A DNA stretch of 64,000 bases, taken from the NCBI GenBank assembly GCA_001600355.1, contig BCJU01000004.1:1178001-1242000 (forward strand). The letters run 5' to 3'. Positions within the stretch are counted from its first letter, which is position 1. Every line of letters begins with the position of its first letter. Below, in pieces: positions 39,620-50,558 of the stretch. The notes beneath the pieces are model-generated. The model saw only the letters and a program-made list of their open reading frames with translations. It did no database searches and was not told the DNA's origin. This DNA comes from Meira nashicola (lineage: Eukaryota > Basidiomycota > Exobasidiomycetes > Exobasidiales > Brachybasidiaceae). Both the position numbers and the translations under genes were made by a program.

Positions 39620-41140
39620 ATGTTGGCTCGATCTTACGCAAGATCTTCCTATCGAAGCATTCGACCATATTTGGCTTCTTCAAACCTAAAATTCCAAAGA
39701 CGAACGTTAGCATCTGCAACACAACAAAGTTACTTTGCTGATGAGCCTTTAGCACCAAATCTAGTCTCACAAAGTGTTCCTGGACCTTCTTCAACTCAAA
39801 TCAGTCAACAAATTGCAAGCTTTCAAGAAGAACGTGCTCATCAATTCGTCGTAGATTATGAAAAGAGCGTCGGAAATTGGATAGTAGACGTTGACGGAAA
39901 TACATTGTTGGATATGTTTGCTCAAATTGCATCAATCGCAATAGGTTATAATCATCCAAGATTATTAGAATTAGCAAGATCCGATGAATTTATTAAAGCA
40001 ACAATGAATAGACCTGCTCTAGGTAGCTTTCCACCTGCAAAGTGGGCTGAATGGATTGAAACTGGATTATTGGCTGAAGACGTTCGTCCAAAAGGATTAA
40101 ATCAACTCTTTACAGCAATGTGCGGAAGTTGTGCAAATGAGACTGCATTTAAAGCAGTTTTTATGGCTTATCGTGCTCGTGAACGTGGTGAAGGAACAAG
40201 TTTTACACCAGAAGAATTGGACAGTTGTATGCGCAATCAAAAGCCAGGAGCACCTGATTTGAGTATCCTCAGTTTCACAAAAGCATTCCATGGTCGCCTT
40301 TTTGGTTCATTAAGTGCAACACGTAGTAAAGCAGTTCATAAGATCGATATTCCTGCTTTCGATTGGCCAGTTTGTCCTTGGCCAGCTGTAAAATATCCTT
40401 TGGACAAATTTGCAGCTGAAAATGCAAAAGCTGAACAAGATGCATTAAATATTGTTGAACAAACGATTATGAAACAGCGTGAAATAAAGCCTGTTGCAGG
40501 TTTAATCGTTGAACCAATTGCTTCTGAAGGTGGAGATCAACATGCTTCTCCTGCTTTCTTTCAAGGTCTTCGAGACATCACAAAACGATTGGGTGTTTTC
40601 ATGATCGTCGATGAAGTACAAACTGCAATGGCAACTGGTTCTCTTTGGGCTCATTCAAAGTGGAATTTGCAATCAGCGCCTGATGCAGTCACATTCAGTA
40701 AAAAGCTTCAAGCAGCTGGATTTTATCATAATTTAGATTTGAAAGCTACTTTGCCTTATCGTAATTTCAATACTTGGCTTGGTGATCCAACTCGTGCTTT
40801 ACAAGCAAGAGAAATTCTTCGTGTTGTAAGAGAGAACAAATTATTAGAAAATACTTCAAAAGTTGGAGCATACATTTATGAAAATTTGGAAAACTTAACT
40901 CAAACAAACGGAAAGGGAAAGATGTTTAACTTACGTGGTAAAGATCAAGGAACGTTTATTGCTTGGGATGCAGAAACACCTGAAAAACGTGATGAAGTAA
41001 TCAAAAAGATGCGTTTGAAAGGTGTTCATCTTGGAGGTTGTGGAGAACAAGCAATCCGATTACGACCAATGTTAGTCTTCCAAAAACATCACGCAGATAT
41101 CTTTTTGGAGAATTTGAGCAATGTCTTAAAGGAAATTTAA
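39620..41140 (+). CDS. 4-aminobutyrate aminotransferase, mitochondrial-type
   Basis: Pyridoxal-phosphate enzyme converting GABA plus 2-oxoglutarate to succinate semialdehyde and glutamate (GABA shunt). The 506-aa product opens with an Arg/Ser-rich presequence (MLARSYARSSYRSIR), so it is probably matrix-located as in animals. Key sites: FTAMCGSCANETAFK with the Cys-x-x-Cys that binds a 2Fe-2S cluster in the pig enzyme, FTKAFHGRLFG, the cofactor-Asp stretch FMIVDEVQTAM, and VTFSKKLQAAGFYH with the Schiff-base Lys. FNTWLGDPTR closes the match. Intronless; converges on the UDP-glucose dehydrogenase gene. Confidence 0.95.
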   Translation: MLARSYARSSYRSIRPYLASSNLKFQRRTLASATQQSYFADEPLAPNLVSQSVPGPSSTQISQQIASFQEERAHQFVVDYEKSVGNWIVDVDGNTLLDMFAQIASIAIGYNHPRLLELARSDEFIKATMNRPALGSFPPAKWAEWIETGLLAEDVRPKGLNQLFTAMCGSCANETAFKAVFMAYRARERGEGTSFTPEELDSCMRNQKPGAPDLSILSFTKAFHGRLFGSLSATRSKAVHKIDIPAFDWPVCPWPAVKYPLDKFAAENAKAEQDALNIVEQTIMKQREIKPVAGLIVEPIASEGGDQHASPAFFQGLRDITKRLGVFMIVDEVQTAMATGSLWAHSKWNLQSAPDAVTFSKKLQAAGFYHNLDLKATLPYRNFNTWLGDPTRALQAREILRVVRENKLLENTSKVGAYIYENLENLTQTNGKGKMFNLRGKDQGTFIAWDAETPEKRDEVIKKMRLKGVHLGGCGEQAIRLRPMLVFQKHHADIFLENLSNVLKEI

Positions 41141-41279
41141 TAAAACCTTTTCTTTTCTTTGCATCTGTGATGAGAATGTATTTTTGACAAATTGAAATTG
41201 TATATCTGAAACATATGAGCCCGTAAGCTTTACAACGGAAATTGGTATGAGAGAAAGATCAAAACTTCTATATAGTACA

Positions 41280-42779
41280 TCAGGCCCAAACAGGATCAAC
41301 GATTTCTGGACCACGACCAACTGTATGCACTCGGAATCCAATCTTGCGTAGCATTTTAGCGTCCACAACATTTCTACCATCGAACAAGAATGCTGGCTTT
41401 TTCATTGAAGCATGAATTGCTTCCCAATCTAAAGTTTTAAATTCATCCCATTCAGTTGCAATAACGACTGCTTCTGCACCTGAACATGCTTCAACGGCTG
41501 AATTTGCGATTTGAACTTGCTTCTTTGCTGATTCTGTATCATCAATTACTCCAGGTTCAGTAATATCCAAATAAATTTGATGATGAGGAACTTTTGGATC
41601 ATAAACTGTAATTTGAGCACGTTCTTGTCTGAAAAGTTTGCAAATCGTTGCTGCTGGTGATTCACGTGTATCTCCAGTATCCTTTTTGAATGCAAAACCT
41701 AAAAGTGCAACACGTTTTTGAGTGATTGTGTTAAACATTGTCGAAACAACTTTTCTGGCAAATCTTTCTTTACTGTATTCGTTCATTTCGATCACTTGTT
41801 TCCAATAAGCTGCCACTTTTGGTAATCCTAAACTTTCAGATAAATAAACCAAATTTAAAATATCTTTTTGGAAACAACTTCCTCCAAATCCGATACTTGC
41901 TCGTAAGAAATTTGGACCAATTCTTTTATCCAATCCACAAGCATGTGCAACTTCAGTTACATCTGCTCCTGTTGCTTCACAAATAGCTGCCATTGCATTA
42001 ATGCTACTAATACGTTGAGCGAGCATTGCATTTGCAGCTAATTTACTCAATTCACTACTCCATAAACCAGTTGTATAAATTCTCTTTCTGTCTACCCATC
42101 TTGCATATACATCTTGTAATTTACGCGCAGCCAATTGTCCTTGAGGGGTTGGTAAACTTCCGATCAAAACTCTGTCTGGATTTTCTAAATCAGTAATAGC
42201 AGTTCCTTCGGCTAAAAATTCGGGATTTGATAAAATGTCAAATTGCAATCCAGGCTTTGCATTCGCTTCTAAAACTTGTCGCATAGAAGCTGCCGTTCGA
42301 CAAGGAACAGTTGATTTCTCTACAATAATCTTGGATGAAGTTGAAACTTCTGCAATTCTTCTCGTTGATGATTCTACGTAATGCATATCTGCCGCATATC
42401 CTGCTCCGATACCTGATGTCTTTGTGGGTGTGTTTACACTTACAAAGATTAAATCTGCTTCATGAATAGCTTTGTCCACTTCTGTTGAAAAGAATAAGTT
42501 CTTTCCTCTGCAATTTTGTACGATATCTGCCAATCCTGGTTCATATACTGGTAAATCATCCAATTTTCCCGTCTTTGGATTGGGTGGACTGTTCCATGCT
42601 GCAATACGAACAGGATTGATATCCACAATTGTCACAATAATATCAGGACATTTACTTGCGATCACAGTGCATGTTGGACCACCAACGTATCCTGCTCCAA
42701 TACAGCATATACGTCTTACTGGCGAGCTAGATGCTGCTTGTTCGAGATTATGAACGGTATCTGCAGCAATAGGTGCCAT
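41280..42779 (-). CDS. UGD1: UDP-glucose 6-dehydrogenase
   Basis: Oxidises UDP-glucose to UDP-glucuronate with two NAD+, supplying glucuronic acid and, after decarboxylation, xylose for surface glycans. The ATG at 42779 was chosen; the longer frame starts at TTG. The 499-aa product has the NAD motif [12 protein letters not shown] near residue 25, [11 protein letters not shown], the [11 protein letters not shown] loop, and the catalytic Cys in [12 protein letters not shown]. The C-terminal UDP-binding half carries [19 protein letters not shown]. Intronless. The 494-bp divergent spacer to LSM3 holds a short hairpin. Confidence 0.96.
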   Translation of the reverse strand: MAPIAADTVHNLEQAASSSPVRRICCIGAGYVGGPTCTVIASKCPDIIVTIVDINPVRIAAWNSPPNPKTGKLDDLPVYEPGLADIVQNCRGKNLFFSTEVDKAIHEADLIFVSVNTPTKTSGIGAGYAADMHYVESSTRRIAEVSTSSKIIVEKSTVPCRTAASMRQVLEANAKPGLQFDILSNPEFLAEGTAITDLENPDRVLIGSLPTPQGQLAARKLQDVYARWVDRKRIYTTGLWSSELSKLAANAMLAQRISSINAMAAICEATGADVTEVAHACGLDKRIGPNFLRASIGFGGSCFQKDILNLVYLSESLGLPKVAAYWKQVIEMNEYSKERFARKVVSTMFNTITQKRVALLGFAFKKDTGDTRESPAATICKLFRQERAQITVYDPKVPHHQIYLDITEPGVIDDTESAKKQVQIANSAVEACSGAEAVVIATEWDEFKTLDWEAIHASMKKPAFLFDGRNVVDAKMLRKIGFRVHTVGRGPEIVDPVWA

Positions 42780-43273
42780 TTTTTGAATATGATTGATCGT
42801 GTGAGAAGGAAACAAATTTGTTAATCTTTTTTCTTTCTTTTAAACTTCTTCTTCTTTTTTGCTCACCTTCTAATGTCTGCATATTGATAAATACTCCCTT
42901 TTGGTTTTCGAATAAGAGAATAAAGGATTGAGAAGAATACTACTGGTGGGGGGAACGTTCCAATCCGAGTCTAAATAACGGTATTCCGTCTACGTGCATG
43001 AGCCCTCGCACGGGCTCGGGGTCCAATGCATAAATAGATTGCATTTGACAAGCGCACTGGAAAACCCAGGAATAAGAAAACTGTGAGCAGAATAATAAAA
43101 AGGAGTGAAAAAAGTCGGCCGAAAAGAAAGAAAAAAGGGATTATATAAGTAGTGCTTCTTTCTTTCTATAAACGCGTCTGCACTCTTGACAGAATCAACG
43201 GTGCACGGATAATTCATCACATTCTTCCTCACCATCTATTCAATACCTACTCCAGCATAACACATCATACAAT
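42780..43273. promoter_or_regulatory. UGD1/LSM3 divergent promoter with hairpin
   Basis: Contains a perfect inverted repeat GAGCCC-tcgcac-GGGCTC at 43000-43017 in GC-rich local context. Otherwise AT-rich. A short minus-strand frame here is not gene-like. Confidence 0.5.
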
Positions 43274-43710
43274 ATGTCAACAGCAACAATCTTACCGCCT
43301 TCTACAAGCTTAACGGGAATTCAAGAACCTTTTGATTTAATGCGATTATCCATCTCCGAACGTGTTTATGTAAAAATGCGTGGAGATCGTGAATTACGTG
43401 GAACATTACATGCATATGATGGTCATATGAATTTGATAATGAGTGATGTTGAAGAAACTATATATGAATTGGAAGAATCAGAAACACCAGCAGGAGATAG
43501 AATAAAGGTGATTAATTATATATTATGTAGGAAGAACAAATCACTGACTTTAAAACTAATCTAACAGATCATCAAGAAGAATAGTGAAATGATGTTCGTA
43601 AGAGGGGATGGTGTAATTTTGGTATGTATACATGCAATTTAACATCGTATGGCAATCTGCTGATCGTACTCACCTCCTTCCAACAGGTTTCGCCTCCTTC
43701 AAGAACATGA
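43274..43710 (+). CDS. LSM3: U6 snRNA-associated Sm-like protein LSM3 (three exons)
   Basis: Subunit of the Lsm2-8 ring on U6 snRNA and of the cytosolic Lsm1-7 decapping ring. Exons 43274-43507, 43568-43621 and 43687-43710 join across GT-AG introns of 60 and 65 nt, both phase 0. The 103-aa product has the Sm1 motif [26 protein letters not shown], an acidic YELEESE linker, and the Sm2 motif [11 protein letters not shown] encoded by exon 2. Exon 3 adds VSPPSRT, the usual end of LSM3. Length matches the family. Confidence 0.96.
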
Positions 43711-43786
43711 TGTACGCACAAATGTACTAGTCATAAACAATTTTGTATAATATCATATTGCAAGCAATTACATTGTCCTATTTCAC

Positions 43787-46294
43787 TCAATACAACTCCG
43801 CTAAAATCATGGCCGCCATCGAAGTCCATCCAGTGAACGGATGACTACGTTGTCCAACTCCTGTTTCAGGATGATATTGTTCCCAAGTATACCCTGTTCG
43901 TTCGTATTCTTTCCAAACATTCTGTACAAGATTATTACGTAATTCGGAATAAATCTTGGCAGCTTTTGTTTGATATGGTCCAGGTTGAGAAGCATACTTT
44001 TTCTTTAATGCTCTTAATGCTAAATAATTCATTGGAACCCAAATCGGACCTCGCCAATAATCTTCTCCTTTTCCGTAAAAGGGGTCTTGTTTACTCAATG
44101 AACGCAGACCAAACGAAGACCATATATGATTTTTGTCATGCATCATATCCAGAATACTACCCAATTGCGGGCTGTCAACGGGTAACAATTGCGATGTCAG
44201 CGGAAAGATGGATAAATAACCTCGATGACAAACATAGAACGATTCATCTTGCTCATTCACCGAAGCATCACAAAACATCTTTTCCTCTTCGTTCCAATGT
44301 AGATCAACAACATTTGTCACAATCCCTTTGTAGTGTTTTTCAAATTCTTCCATATCATCTTCTTCTCCTATAGCCGTTGCCACTTTCATCATCGCTTCTG
44401 CAAAACTTCCCATCCAGCACATCAAATCGAGATGTAATTCACCTACGTGAGGACTACTAGCACGAGGATAATCATCCAAACCAGATGTTAACACATGATC
44501 ACGCGTTCTTCCACGCCATCTGAAAGCTTGATTCCTTGCACGAGCCGATCGATCCCATTCTTTGATTTGTCCACGTTGTGTTTGTCTGAACCAGAAATAG
44601 TGTTGTCTTAATTTTGGATAGATGCTTATCAAAAATTGTCTAGCCAAAACGGGATCTTCTATATATGAAGAAGATGTGACCTGCGAGTCATCAAAGCTTA
44701 CTTGATCCGGATCAGTCATTGTATCCATATCAGCTTCCAAGGGGAAAATATCTTGATGTTTTTCCGCAAGTCGATCGATATAATCCGTTACTGTCATGGC
44801 TAATGTTGGCGGATTTGCATAGGTGGGATATTGAGTTTGGAATTCTGACGGCACCCTACTTCTAGCTTCTTCACCCAAGATTTGTTCTCGAGCAACCCAA
44901 CCATCTTCATCGATCAAATTCAGCCAGCTCCTCAAAACTTCTAGGCCCAAATTAGGATCCCATGCAGAAATATGGGCCAAATGAAAACCTTCATCCCAGT
45001 AGAAACCGCGTGGGAATTTACTACGACTTGGCGTTGCAGTCAATAGCTCTGCCGGTGTGGTTAATTGAGGATTAGCTTCCCTTGGCTCGGCAGCAATATC
45101 ATCATAGTCATAGGTGAAAGACCTATCGACGATCGATGACCCAAAATAGTATCCAATACTACCAACAATCTGACTTGTAAGTTCGCGAACAAAAGTTTTA
45201 CCTGTTGCCTTCTTTCCTTTCATAACATTGTCCGATTGTGGAACGGGAAATGTTAATTCCAAATGTTGCGAATAAGCTTGCTTGCTTGCTTCTAAGGCCA
45301 CTCCAAGACTGTTGCCGTCCAGCAAAGTTGATTTAGGCGCATCTTTTGCATCATAAAAGATATCGAAGCTAAAGTTTCCCGAAAAGGATCTTTGTAGAGC
45401 GAAAAAGTTGGACATAGGCTGAACGCTATCCGATAAGGTGAGCAGGTCAGCCGAATAAGGCATGCTCTTTGAACCATAAGATTCGTATGCAGCTTTGACA
45501 GAAGAACTCAAATCGCTTTGGATCACTTCCTTTCCACGCCATAGATGCTGTTCCGGTAATTTGAGTCCTAAATAATGCCATTTCGATCGTGTTTCTTGAA
45601 ATTCCTCTTCATGTTCAAGATAATCCATCGAATCTGGACTGGCAGGTTTGTTGCTCGCTCCGGGCGTATCGCTAAACCTCATCGAGAAGCCTGGCAAATT
45701 TGAATTAACTTTTTCCGAGATAATGAAACGGCCGGAATCGATGTCTTCAAATGAAGTGGTAGGTTTGGATGGTAAACCATCTATATACTTCTCCTGCTCA
45801 AAAGTGGGCTGAATTGAAGAAGAGCTAGATTCCAAGGCTGAATAATAGATAGTGGAAAGACTCGCAGGTTTTGATGGATCAATGATCGTGCCCTTTATGC
45901 GTACTGCCCATGTTCCTGTCCCTTGTAAATCAGTTTTTATCCAACTTGTTTCCAGTAAATAATTATTCTCTGTATCTTTGATCTCTTGAACGGCTAACGA
46001 TCTTCCATCATGGTATGTCCAGCCATATCCGTCAATCTTATCCGATTCACTGCACTCATGTCTTGCATTTATAATTGACTCAGGTCGATCGGGAGAAAAC
46101 CAAACAAGACCTGATAAAAATGATTCTGGTTCAGCAGCTCGAATCCCAAAATAGATTTGAGGTCTATACGTTCCCCAAATCAAAGATTTGTCCAATTTTG
46201 CATCAGCAAAAGTGATTATGGATATACTTGCAGCAACAATTCCAGCAATTAGCACCTTAAAGCTTCCTGAGCTTGTTCCTTGTGCTATCTTCAT
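43787..46294 (-). CDS. CWH41: Mannosyl-oligosaccharide glucosidase (glucosidase I, GH63)
   Basis: Removes the outer alpha-1,2-glucose from the transferred N-glycan in the ER lumen. The ATG at 46294 gives 835 aa; an upstream in-frame ATG at 46354 is possible, but its first residues look unlike a targeting signal. A membrane anchor (about residues 13-31, VLIAGIVAASISIITFADA) is followed by SLIWGTYRPQIYFG and the N-terminal beta-sandwich. The catalytic (alpha/alpha)6 barrel includes RGFYWDEGFHLAHI, TSGLDDYPRASSPH (candidate acid Asp) and GEDYWRGPIWVPMNYLAL. Intronless. Divergent from the CDC23-like gene at 218 bp. Confidence 0.95.
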   Translation of the reverse strand: MKIAQGTSSGSFKVLIAGIVAASISIITFADAKLDKSLIWGTYRPQIYFGIRAAEPESFLSGLVWFSPDRPESIINARHECSESDKIDGYGWTYHDGRSLAVQEIKDTENNYLLETSWIKTDLQGTGTWAVRIKGTIIDPSKPASLSTIYYSALESSSSSIQPTFEQEKYIDGLPSKPTTSFEDIDSGRFIISEKVNSNLPGFSMRFSDTPGASNKPASPDSMDYLEHEEEFQETRSKWHYLGLKLPEQHLWRGKEVIQSDLSSSVKAAYESYGSKSMPYSADLLTLSDSVQPMSNFFALQRSFSGNFSFDIFYDAKDAPKSTLLDGNSLGVALEASKQAYSQHLELTFPVPQSDNVMKGKKATGKTFVRELTSQIVGSIGYYFGSSIVDRSFTYDYDDIAAEPREANPQLTTPAELLTATPSRSKFPRGFYWDEGFHLAHISAWDPNLGLEVLRSWLNLIDEDGWVAREQILGEEARSRVPSEFQTQYPTYANPPTLAMTVTDYIDRLAEKHQDIFPLEADMDTMTDPDQVSFDDSQVTSSSYIEDPVLARQFLISIYPKLRQHYFWFRQTQRGQIKEWDRSARARNQAFRWRGRTRDHVLTSGLDDYPRASSPHVGELHLDLMCWMGSFAEAMMKVATAIGEEDDMEEFEKHYKGIVTNVVDLHWNEEEKMFCDASVNEQDESFYVCHRGYLSIFPLTSQLLPVDSPQLGSILDMMHDKNHIWSSFGLRSLSKQDPFYGKGEDYWRGPIWVPMNYLALRALKKKYASQPGPYQTKAAKIYSELRNNLVQNVWKEYERTGYTWEQYHPETGVGQRSHPFTGWTSMAAMILAELY

Positions 46295-46512
46295 CTTGAC
46301 ATGACAATGTTGATGGTGAAGAAGTACGAGTATATGCAGTTGCAATCTTCTCATGCTCTTGTGCACGGACGAGGGCTAACACACACACGTGAGATGCCCT
46401 ATGACGATCGGCGCGTAAATGGTTCGGAAAAAGAGAGACCAACACTTGAACGCGTATAGAGTGTTACTTCTTGTCTGTTACTTGACCATCATTCAAAAGC
46501 TTTCTCCCAAAA

Positions 46513-48759
46513 ATGGCAAGTTCATCTTCTTCCAATTTGGAAATACGATATCAATATCCAGATTCCAATCCATACACAGCAAAAAGCGTTCTTCGACAAG
46601 CTTCAAAACAATTGAGTGAACGTGGTTTAACATCTTCAGCAAAATGGGCATTAGAATTACTAGCCTACGTTCCAAAACCGGAATTTGATGATGTGAAATC
46701 GCCAAGAGCAACGGCAGCTGATATGGCAGGATTCAGATTTGCAACAGATACTCCTGCTCAACAACGTAATAAAGTTTCACCAATATATCCTATTCAATCT
46801 ACACCTGCAGTCGGTCAAACTGGCGATGGATCAGGACGTTTTGATTCTATAGGTATTCCACCAAGCCCTTTGCCTGGTACAAGTGGCCATGCTGGTGGTG
46901 CAGGGAATATCAGTCAAATAGGCAGCAGCAGCAATGCAGAATCTCATAGAATTCTTCAACCTTTGACGCCTCTTGTACCAGCATCCTCCAACTCTTCCGC
47001 TTCTGCGCACGTTCGATTTGCTACAACAGAAATATCGGAGAATCAATCTCAAGCAGATACAAGTATGGCAGCATATACTGATACATGGGATATAATGAAT
47101 GAAGATGAAGAAGATATATACTTACTTGCAAAAAATCTCTTTGATCACCATCAATGGGAAAGAAGTGCAGCATTGTTGGAAAGGCATAAAATCCGAGGTC
47201 CAAAAGCATTATTTCTCAAACTGTATGCAAGATATCTTCTCGTAGAAAGACAAGCGGAAGAAGACTACTTTCAGGTAGCACGTAAAACGAGAGGGAAGAA
47301 TGTACGGAGAGCGGAGTTGCTGCCATTATTGCGAGAATTACTAGATCCATCTGATGCTTTTCTATTGTTCCTGAAAGGAATCTTATTCCGTAAATTGGGA
47401 AAGAGGATAGAGGCAATCGATTGCTTCTTACGAAGTTTGGAGTCTTTTCCTTACAATTGGGGAGGATGGCAAGAACTTTGTGCTTCTTTGGAAGGAGGGC
47501 ATGCAGAGCTGCAAGACATTGCTTCCATGTTGCCCAACTCATTTATGACGTCCTTCTTTTGTGAGCTTTTCGCTCGAAGCGCAGCAGCTCGATTGCAATC
47601 CGATGAAGCTCTTCGGAGGATCGATTCGCTACTAACAATTTTTCCAAATTCTCCGTACTTGCTGGTCTCACGAGGTCAAACACTACATCTGATGCAAGAA
47701 TTGGAAGCATCCGAAGCAGCATATGAAAACGCTCGGGCTGTTGACCCATATCGATTAGACGGTATGGCGGACTATTCGAACAGCCTATTCGTTCAAAACA
47801 AAGAAGAGAAGCTCGCACACCTTACACATGCTTTGGCCGAAGCCGGTCGAGAAGATGCCGAGGTATGCTGCGCTATTGGAAATTATCATACTTTGAGAGG
47901 TGACAATCATCGAGCAGTAGAAGTGTTCAAAAGAGGAGTACGTTTAGATCCAAGTTGTGCTTCAGCATGGATCCTTCTGGGCCATGGATATATTGAACTA
48001 AAGGACAGCATGGCTGCAGCAGAAATGTACAGGAAAGCTTTAGAACTTAATCCTCGAGATGTTCGAGCATGGACAGGATTGGGTAACACATACGAATTAA
48101 ATGGCGCTTGGGCACAAGCATTGCATTATCACAAAAAAGCAGCTGCGACCAGTCCTTATGATTTTAGATTCTGGGCATCGATGGCAAATTGTTATGAAAA
48201 GTTGTCACAACCCGTTCAAGCTATTGAATGTTATAAGCGTATTTTGGCTTTGGAGCATAGCGTTGATGCACAATTGGCCATCATGGATAATATTGCAAGA
48301 TTGTATGAAGGCTTAGCAGGAGGTGATGAAGAGGAAGAAGAAGACGAAGATGAAGTAGCAGCGAATGGTAATGGTGATGATAGTGCAGCACATGCTCGTG
48401 ATCTTTTGCGAGCTTGTGCTTGGCATCGTCGAATTGTTGAATTGATCGATCGTGCAAGGAATGAAGAAGATAGTGCCGAACATGCTGCTCGTGTGAAAGA
48501 GCACGTTGGAAGCTTTTTGATAGCTGCACGTTGGGAAATGGGTATGGTCACATTCGGAGAGCCAGAAGCAACGCAGGATGAGATGAGACCAGGTGCAACA
48601 ACTGTTTCAAGTATGGAATTAGACAATGGTTTAAGCAAGCCTCGGATCGGAAATATAAATCTAGCACGAGAATATCTGCAACGGGTCATAATGACAGGAA
48701 CAGAAGCAGTATTGGAAGCGGAAGAATTGATGAAGAAAGTAGCACTTCTACAAACATGA
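46513..48759 (+). CDS. CDC23: Anaphase-promoting complex TPR subunit CDC23/APC8
   Basis: Scaffold TPR subunit of the APC/C ubiquitin ligase that drives mitotic exit. The 748-aa product starts with LRQASKQLSERGLTSSAKWALELL, the family's N-terminal helix pair. A Ser/Gly-rich insert follows (about residues 75-185). Repeated TPR motifs run from about residue 195 to 600, for example CCAIGNYHTLRGDNHRAVEVFKRG, AWILLGHGYIEL and AWTGLGNTYELNGAWAQALHYHKKA. A run of Glu/Asp near residue 605 and a C-terminal helical region close the chain. Intronless. Confidence 0.88.
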   Translation: MASSSSSNLEIRYQYPDSNPYTAKSVLRQASKQLSERGLTSSAKWALELLAYVPKPEFDDVKSPRATAADMAGFRFATDTPAQQRNKVSPIYPIQSTPAVGQTGDGSGRFDSIGIPPSPLPGTSGHAGGAGNISQIGSSSNAESHRILQPLTPLVPASSNSSASAHVRFATTEISENQSQADTSMAAYTDTWDIMNEDEEDIYLLAKNLFDHHQWERSAALLERHKIRGPKALFLKLYARYLLVERQAEEDYFQVARKTRGKNVRRAELLPLLRELLDPSDAFLLFLKGILFRKLGKRIEAIDCFLRSLESFPYNWGGWQELCASLEGGHAELQDIASMLPNSFMTSFFCELFARSAAARLQSDEALRRIDSLLTIFPNSPYLLVSRGQTLHLMQELEASEAAYENARAVDPYRLDGMADYSNSLFVQNKEEKLAHLTHALAEAGREDAEVCCAIGNYHTLRGDNHRAVEVFKRGVRLDPSCASAWILLGHGYIELKDSMAAAEMYRKALELNPRDVRAWTGLGNTYELNGAWAQALHYHKKAAATSPYDFRFWASMANCYEKLSQPVQAIECYKRILALEHSVDAQLAIMDNIARLYEGLAGGDEEEEEDEDEVAANGNGDDSAAHARDLLRACAWHRRIVELIDRARNEEDSAEHAARVKEHVGSFLIAARWEMGMVTFGEPEATQDEMRPGATTVSSMELDNGLSKPRIGNINLAREYLQRVIMTGTEAVLEAEELMKKVALLQT

Positions 48760-48809
48760 ATGTATTGATAACTTGTGTATATGTATTTTAGTATAGTACA
48801 AAATTGATT

Positions 48810-50558
48810 TTAATATTTTGAGAGTGAGCCACCTCTTGACTTAGCAAGCAAAGTTCGATATGTACTCCAAATTGCATCACCGTCTACGTAACATCCTTTA
48901 AGCCAACGTTTAATATCTTCTCCGCCTTCTGCTTTTTCATCCCATTCAAAGCCACGGCGAGAGTGTAAAACTCTACGATTATCAAAAACTACACATTCGC
49001 CTTCTTGTAGCATTCTTTCATAACGGAATCGGGCATCGTGAGTTAGATCGGCAAATATTTTTAGAGATTCATAGAATGCTTTACGTTTAGCAGGTGAAGC
49101 ATTTACCATTACACCTTCACTTGGCCAACGAAGAGGTAAATTTCCTTGAAATGGTGGTGAATAATTGATTGCTGTCAATCTTGGCATTCCATTCGAACCT
49201 ATAGGTCCTGCATGTCCTGAACTATCTCTTGCGATTTCAAAAGTAGGATGAGTATACCTATAATGACGTGAATCATTTTGATATTCAAAACAGACTGGCA
49301 CTTCCGTTAAAACTTTCCAAGCTTCCCTTTGTGTTTTCCACATCTCTTCTGCAACGGCAAAAGAATCAACAAAGATACTTTGACCGCCTTGAACTCGATT
49401 ACGAAGCATGTGTAAAAATTGAAATCTAGGTGGATTTTGAAAGTAACATAAATCCATATGAAGGCCAAGGTCTAAATTCGTATATGCAATATTACGTGAA
49501 GAAGATCCTAAAGAACGAACATTCCAAAGTGAACCATAAAATGTATGTCGAATTTCTCCCAACATTTCCGCTAAACGTGCCAAATTTGGAGAATTTTCAT
49601 CTGTAGCAAAGATTGAATCACCAGTCTTGTCTGTTGGAACGCCAGTCACGAATGCTAATCCATCACGCATCAATCCATCCACCAAAGCAAACCGAGCAGC
49701 CTCTGAAGTTGACAGTGAGGTTGATGACGAGGTTTCATTCGCAATAGGTAAGAGAGAGCTCCAATTCATTCTTGCAGGTCTTGCAAAAGCATCTTCTTTT
49801 ACTATAGCTTGTCCAGGTTGTACATCGCTCGATTTGGAAGGAGGTTTTGGGCTATGTGGAAAAGAGCTCAAATCGGAAGAGATCCAAGTGTGAGGAGTAC
49901 CGCCGATATCTGCATGTGAACGAGCATAATTTGAAGGAGTTGCATGGGCTAATAGCTTAGCCAAAGGTATTCTGCTAATATGAGGATCCTTAGATGGTTG
50001 TGGAGCGGATGAAAATGTAGCTGAAAATGCATTCGTGACAGCAAATTCAGGTTTGAATGCCAATTCCACTTCTAAACTACGTTCTTCACCAGCATTTATT
50101 TCTACAATTCGAATAGAATCTTGATCCACTACTCCATCCTTGAGGGAGATATCACTTGTATGAAATAATTTTTGCTTAGAAGCAGGTTCAACGCTAGTTT
50201 CATGTTCGCATACATCGCGAAGCCATACATGATCAAAATGAAACGGTTCATCAACTCCCAAAGAAGGTGCAAATAAAGCGATTGAAGAAGGATGAAGTTG
50301 TATTTGCACGTCCGAATCAGGATCTCTTAGGATTTTCAAAGATTTTGCGTTGGCTATCGATGTTGGTTCTAATGGTGGAGGAGAATTGAAAGTCGTTGCA
50401 GGCGTATCCTGAGGAACGGCTTGATACCTTGGAAATTTAGATTGAAACTTTAAAGCTTGAGAAGTGGTAAGAGTACGTATAAAGGGAGAATTGATACGCA
50501 TATACCTTCCATGTGATAATGCTAGTCTTGTTCCATTCTGAACTACTCTATTAATCAT
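48810..50558 (-). CDS. Gamma-butyrobetaine dioxygenase-like (TauD family)
   Basis: Fe(II)/2-oxoglutarate dioxygenase of the gamma-butyrobetaine/trimethyllysine hydroxylase group, which make carnitine. The ATG at 50558 begins an Arg-rich presequence; the ATG at 50651 adds 31 less typical residues and cannot be excluded. The 582-aa product has FHFDHVWLRDVCEHE, the domain that binds substrate Zn in the family. In the TauD domain, LDLGLHMDLCYFQNPP supplies the His-x-Asp pair and VFDNRRVLHSRRGF the distal His and the 2-oxoglutarate Arg. KGCYVDGDAIWST ends the domain. Butyrobetaine rather than trimethyllysine is favoured but not proved. Intronless. Confidence 0.85.
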   Translation of the reverse strand: MINRVVQNGTRLALSHGRYMRINSPFIRTLTTSQALKFQSKFPRYQAVPQDTPATTFNSPPPLEPTSIANAKSLKILRDPDSDVQIQLHPSSIALFAPSLGVDEPFHFDHVWLRDVCEHETSVEPASKQKLFHTSDISLKDGVVDQDSIRIVEINAGEERSLEVELAFKPEFAVTNAFSATFSSAPQPSKDPHISRIPLAKLLAHATPSNYARSHADIGGTPHTWISSDLSSFPHSPKPPSKSSDVQPGQAIVKEDAFARPARMNWSSLLPIANETSSSTSLSTSEAARFALVDGLMRDGLAFVTGVPTDKTGDSIFATDENSPNLARLAEMLGEIRHTFYGSLWNVRSLGSSSRNIAYTNLDLGLHMDLCYFQNPPRFQFLHMLRNRVQGGQSIFVDSFAVAEEMWKTQREAWKVLTEVPVCFEYQNDSRHYRYTHPTFEIARDSSGHAGPIGSNGMPRLTAINYSPPFQGNLPLRWPSEGVMVNASPAKRKAFYESLKIFADLTHDARFRYERMLQEGECVVFDNRRVLHSRRGFEWDEKAEGGEDIKRWLKGCYVDGDAIWSTYRTLLAKSRGGSLSKY

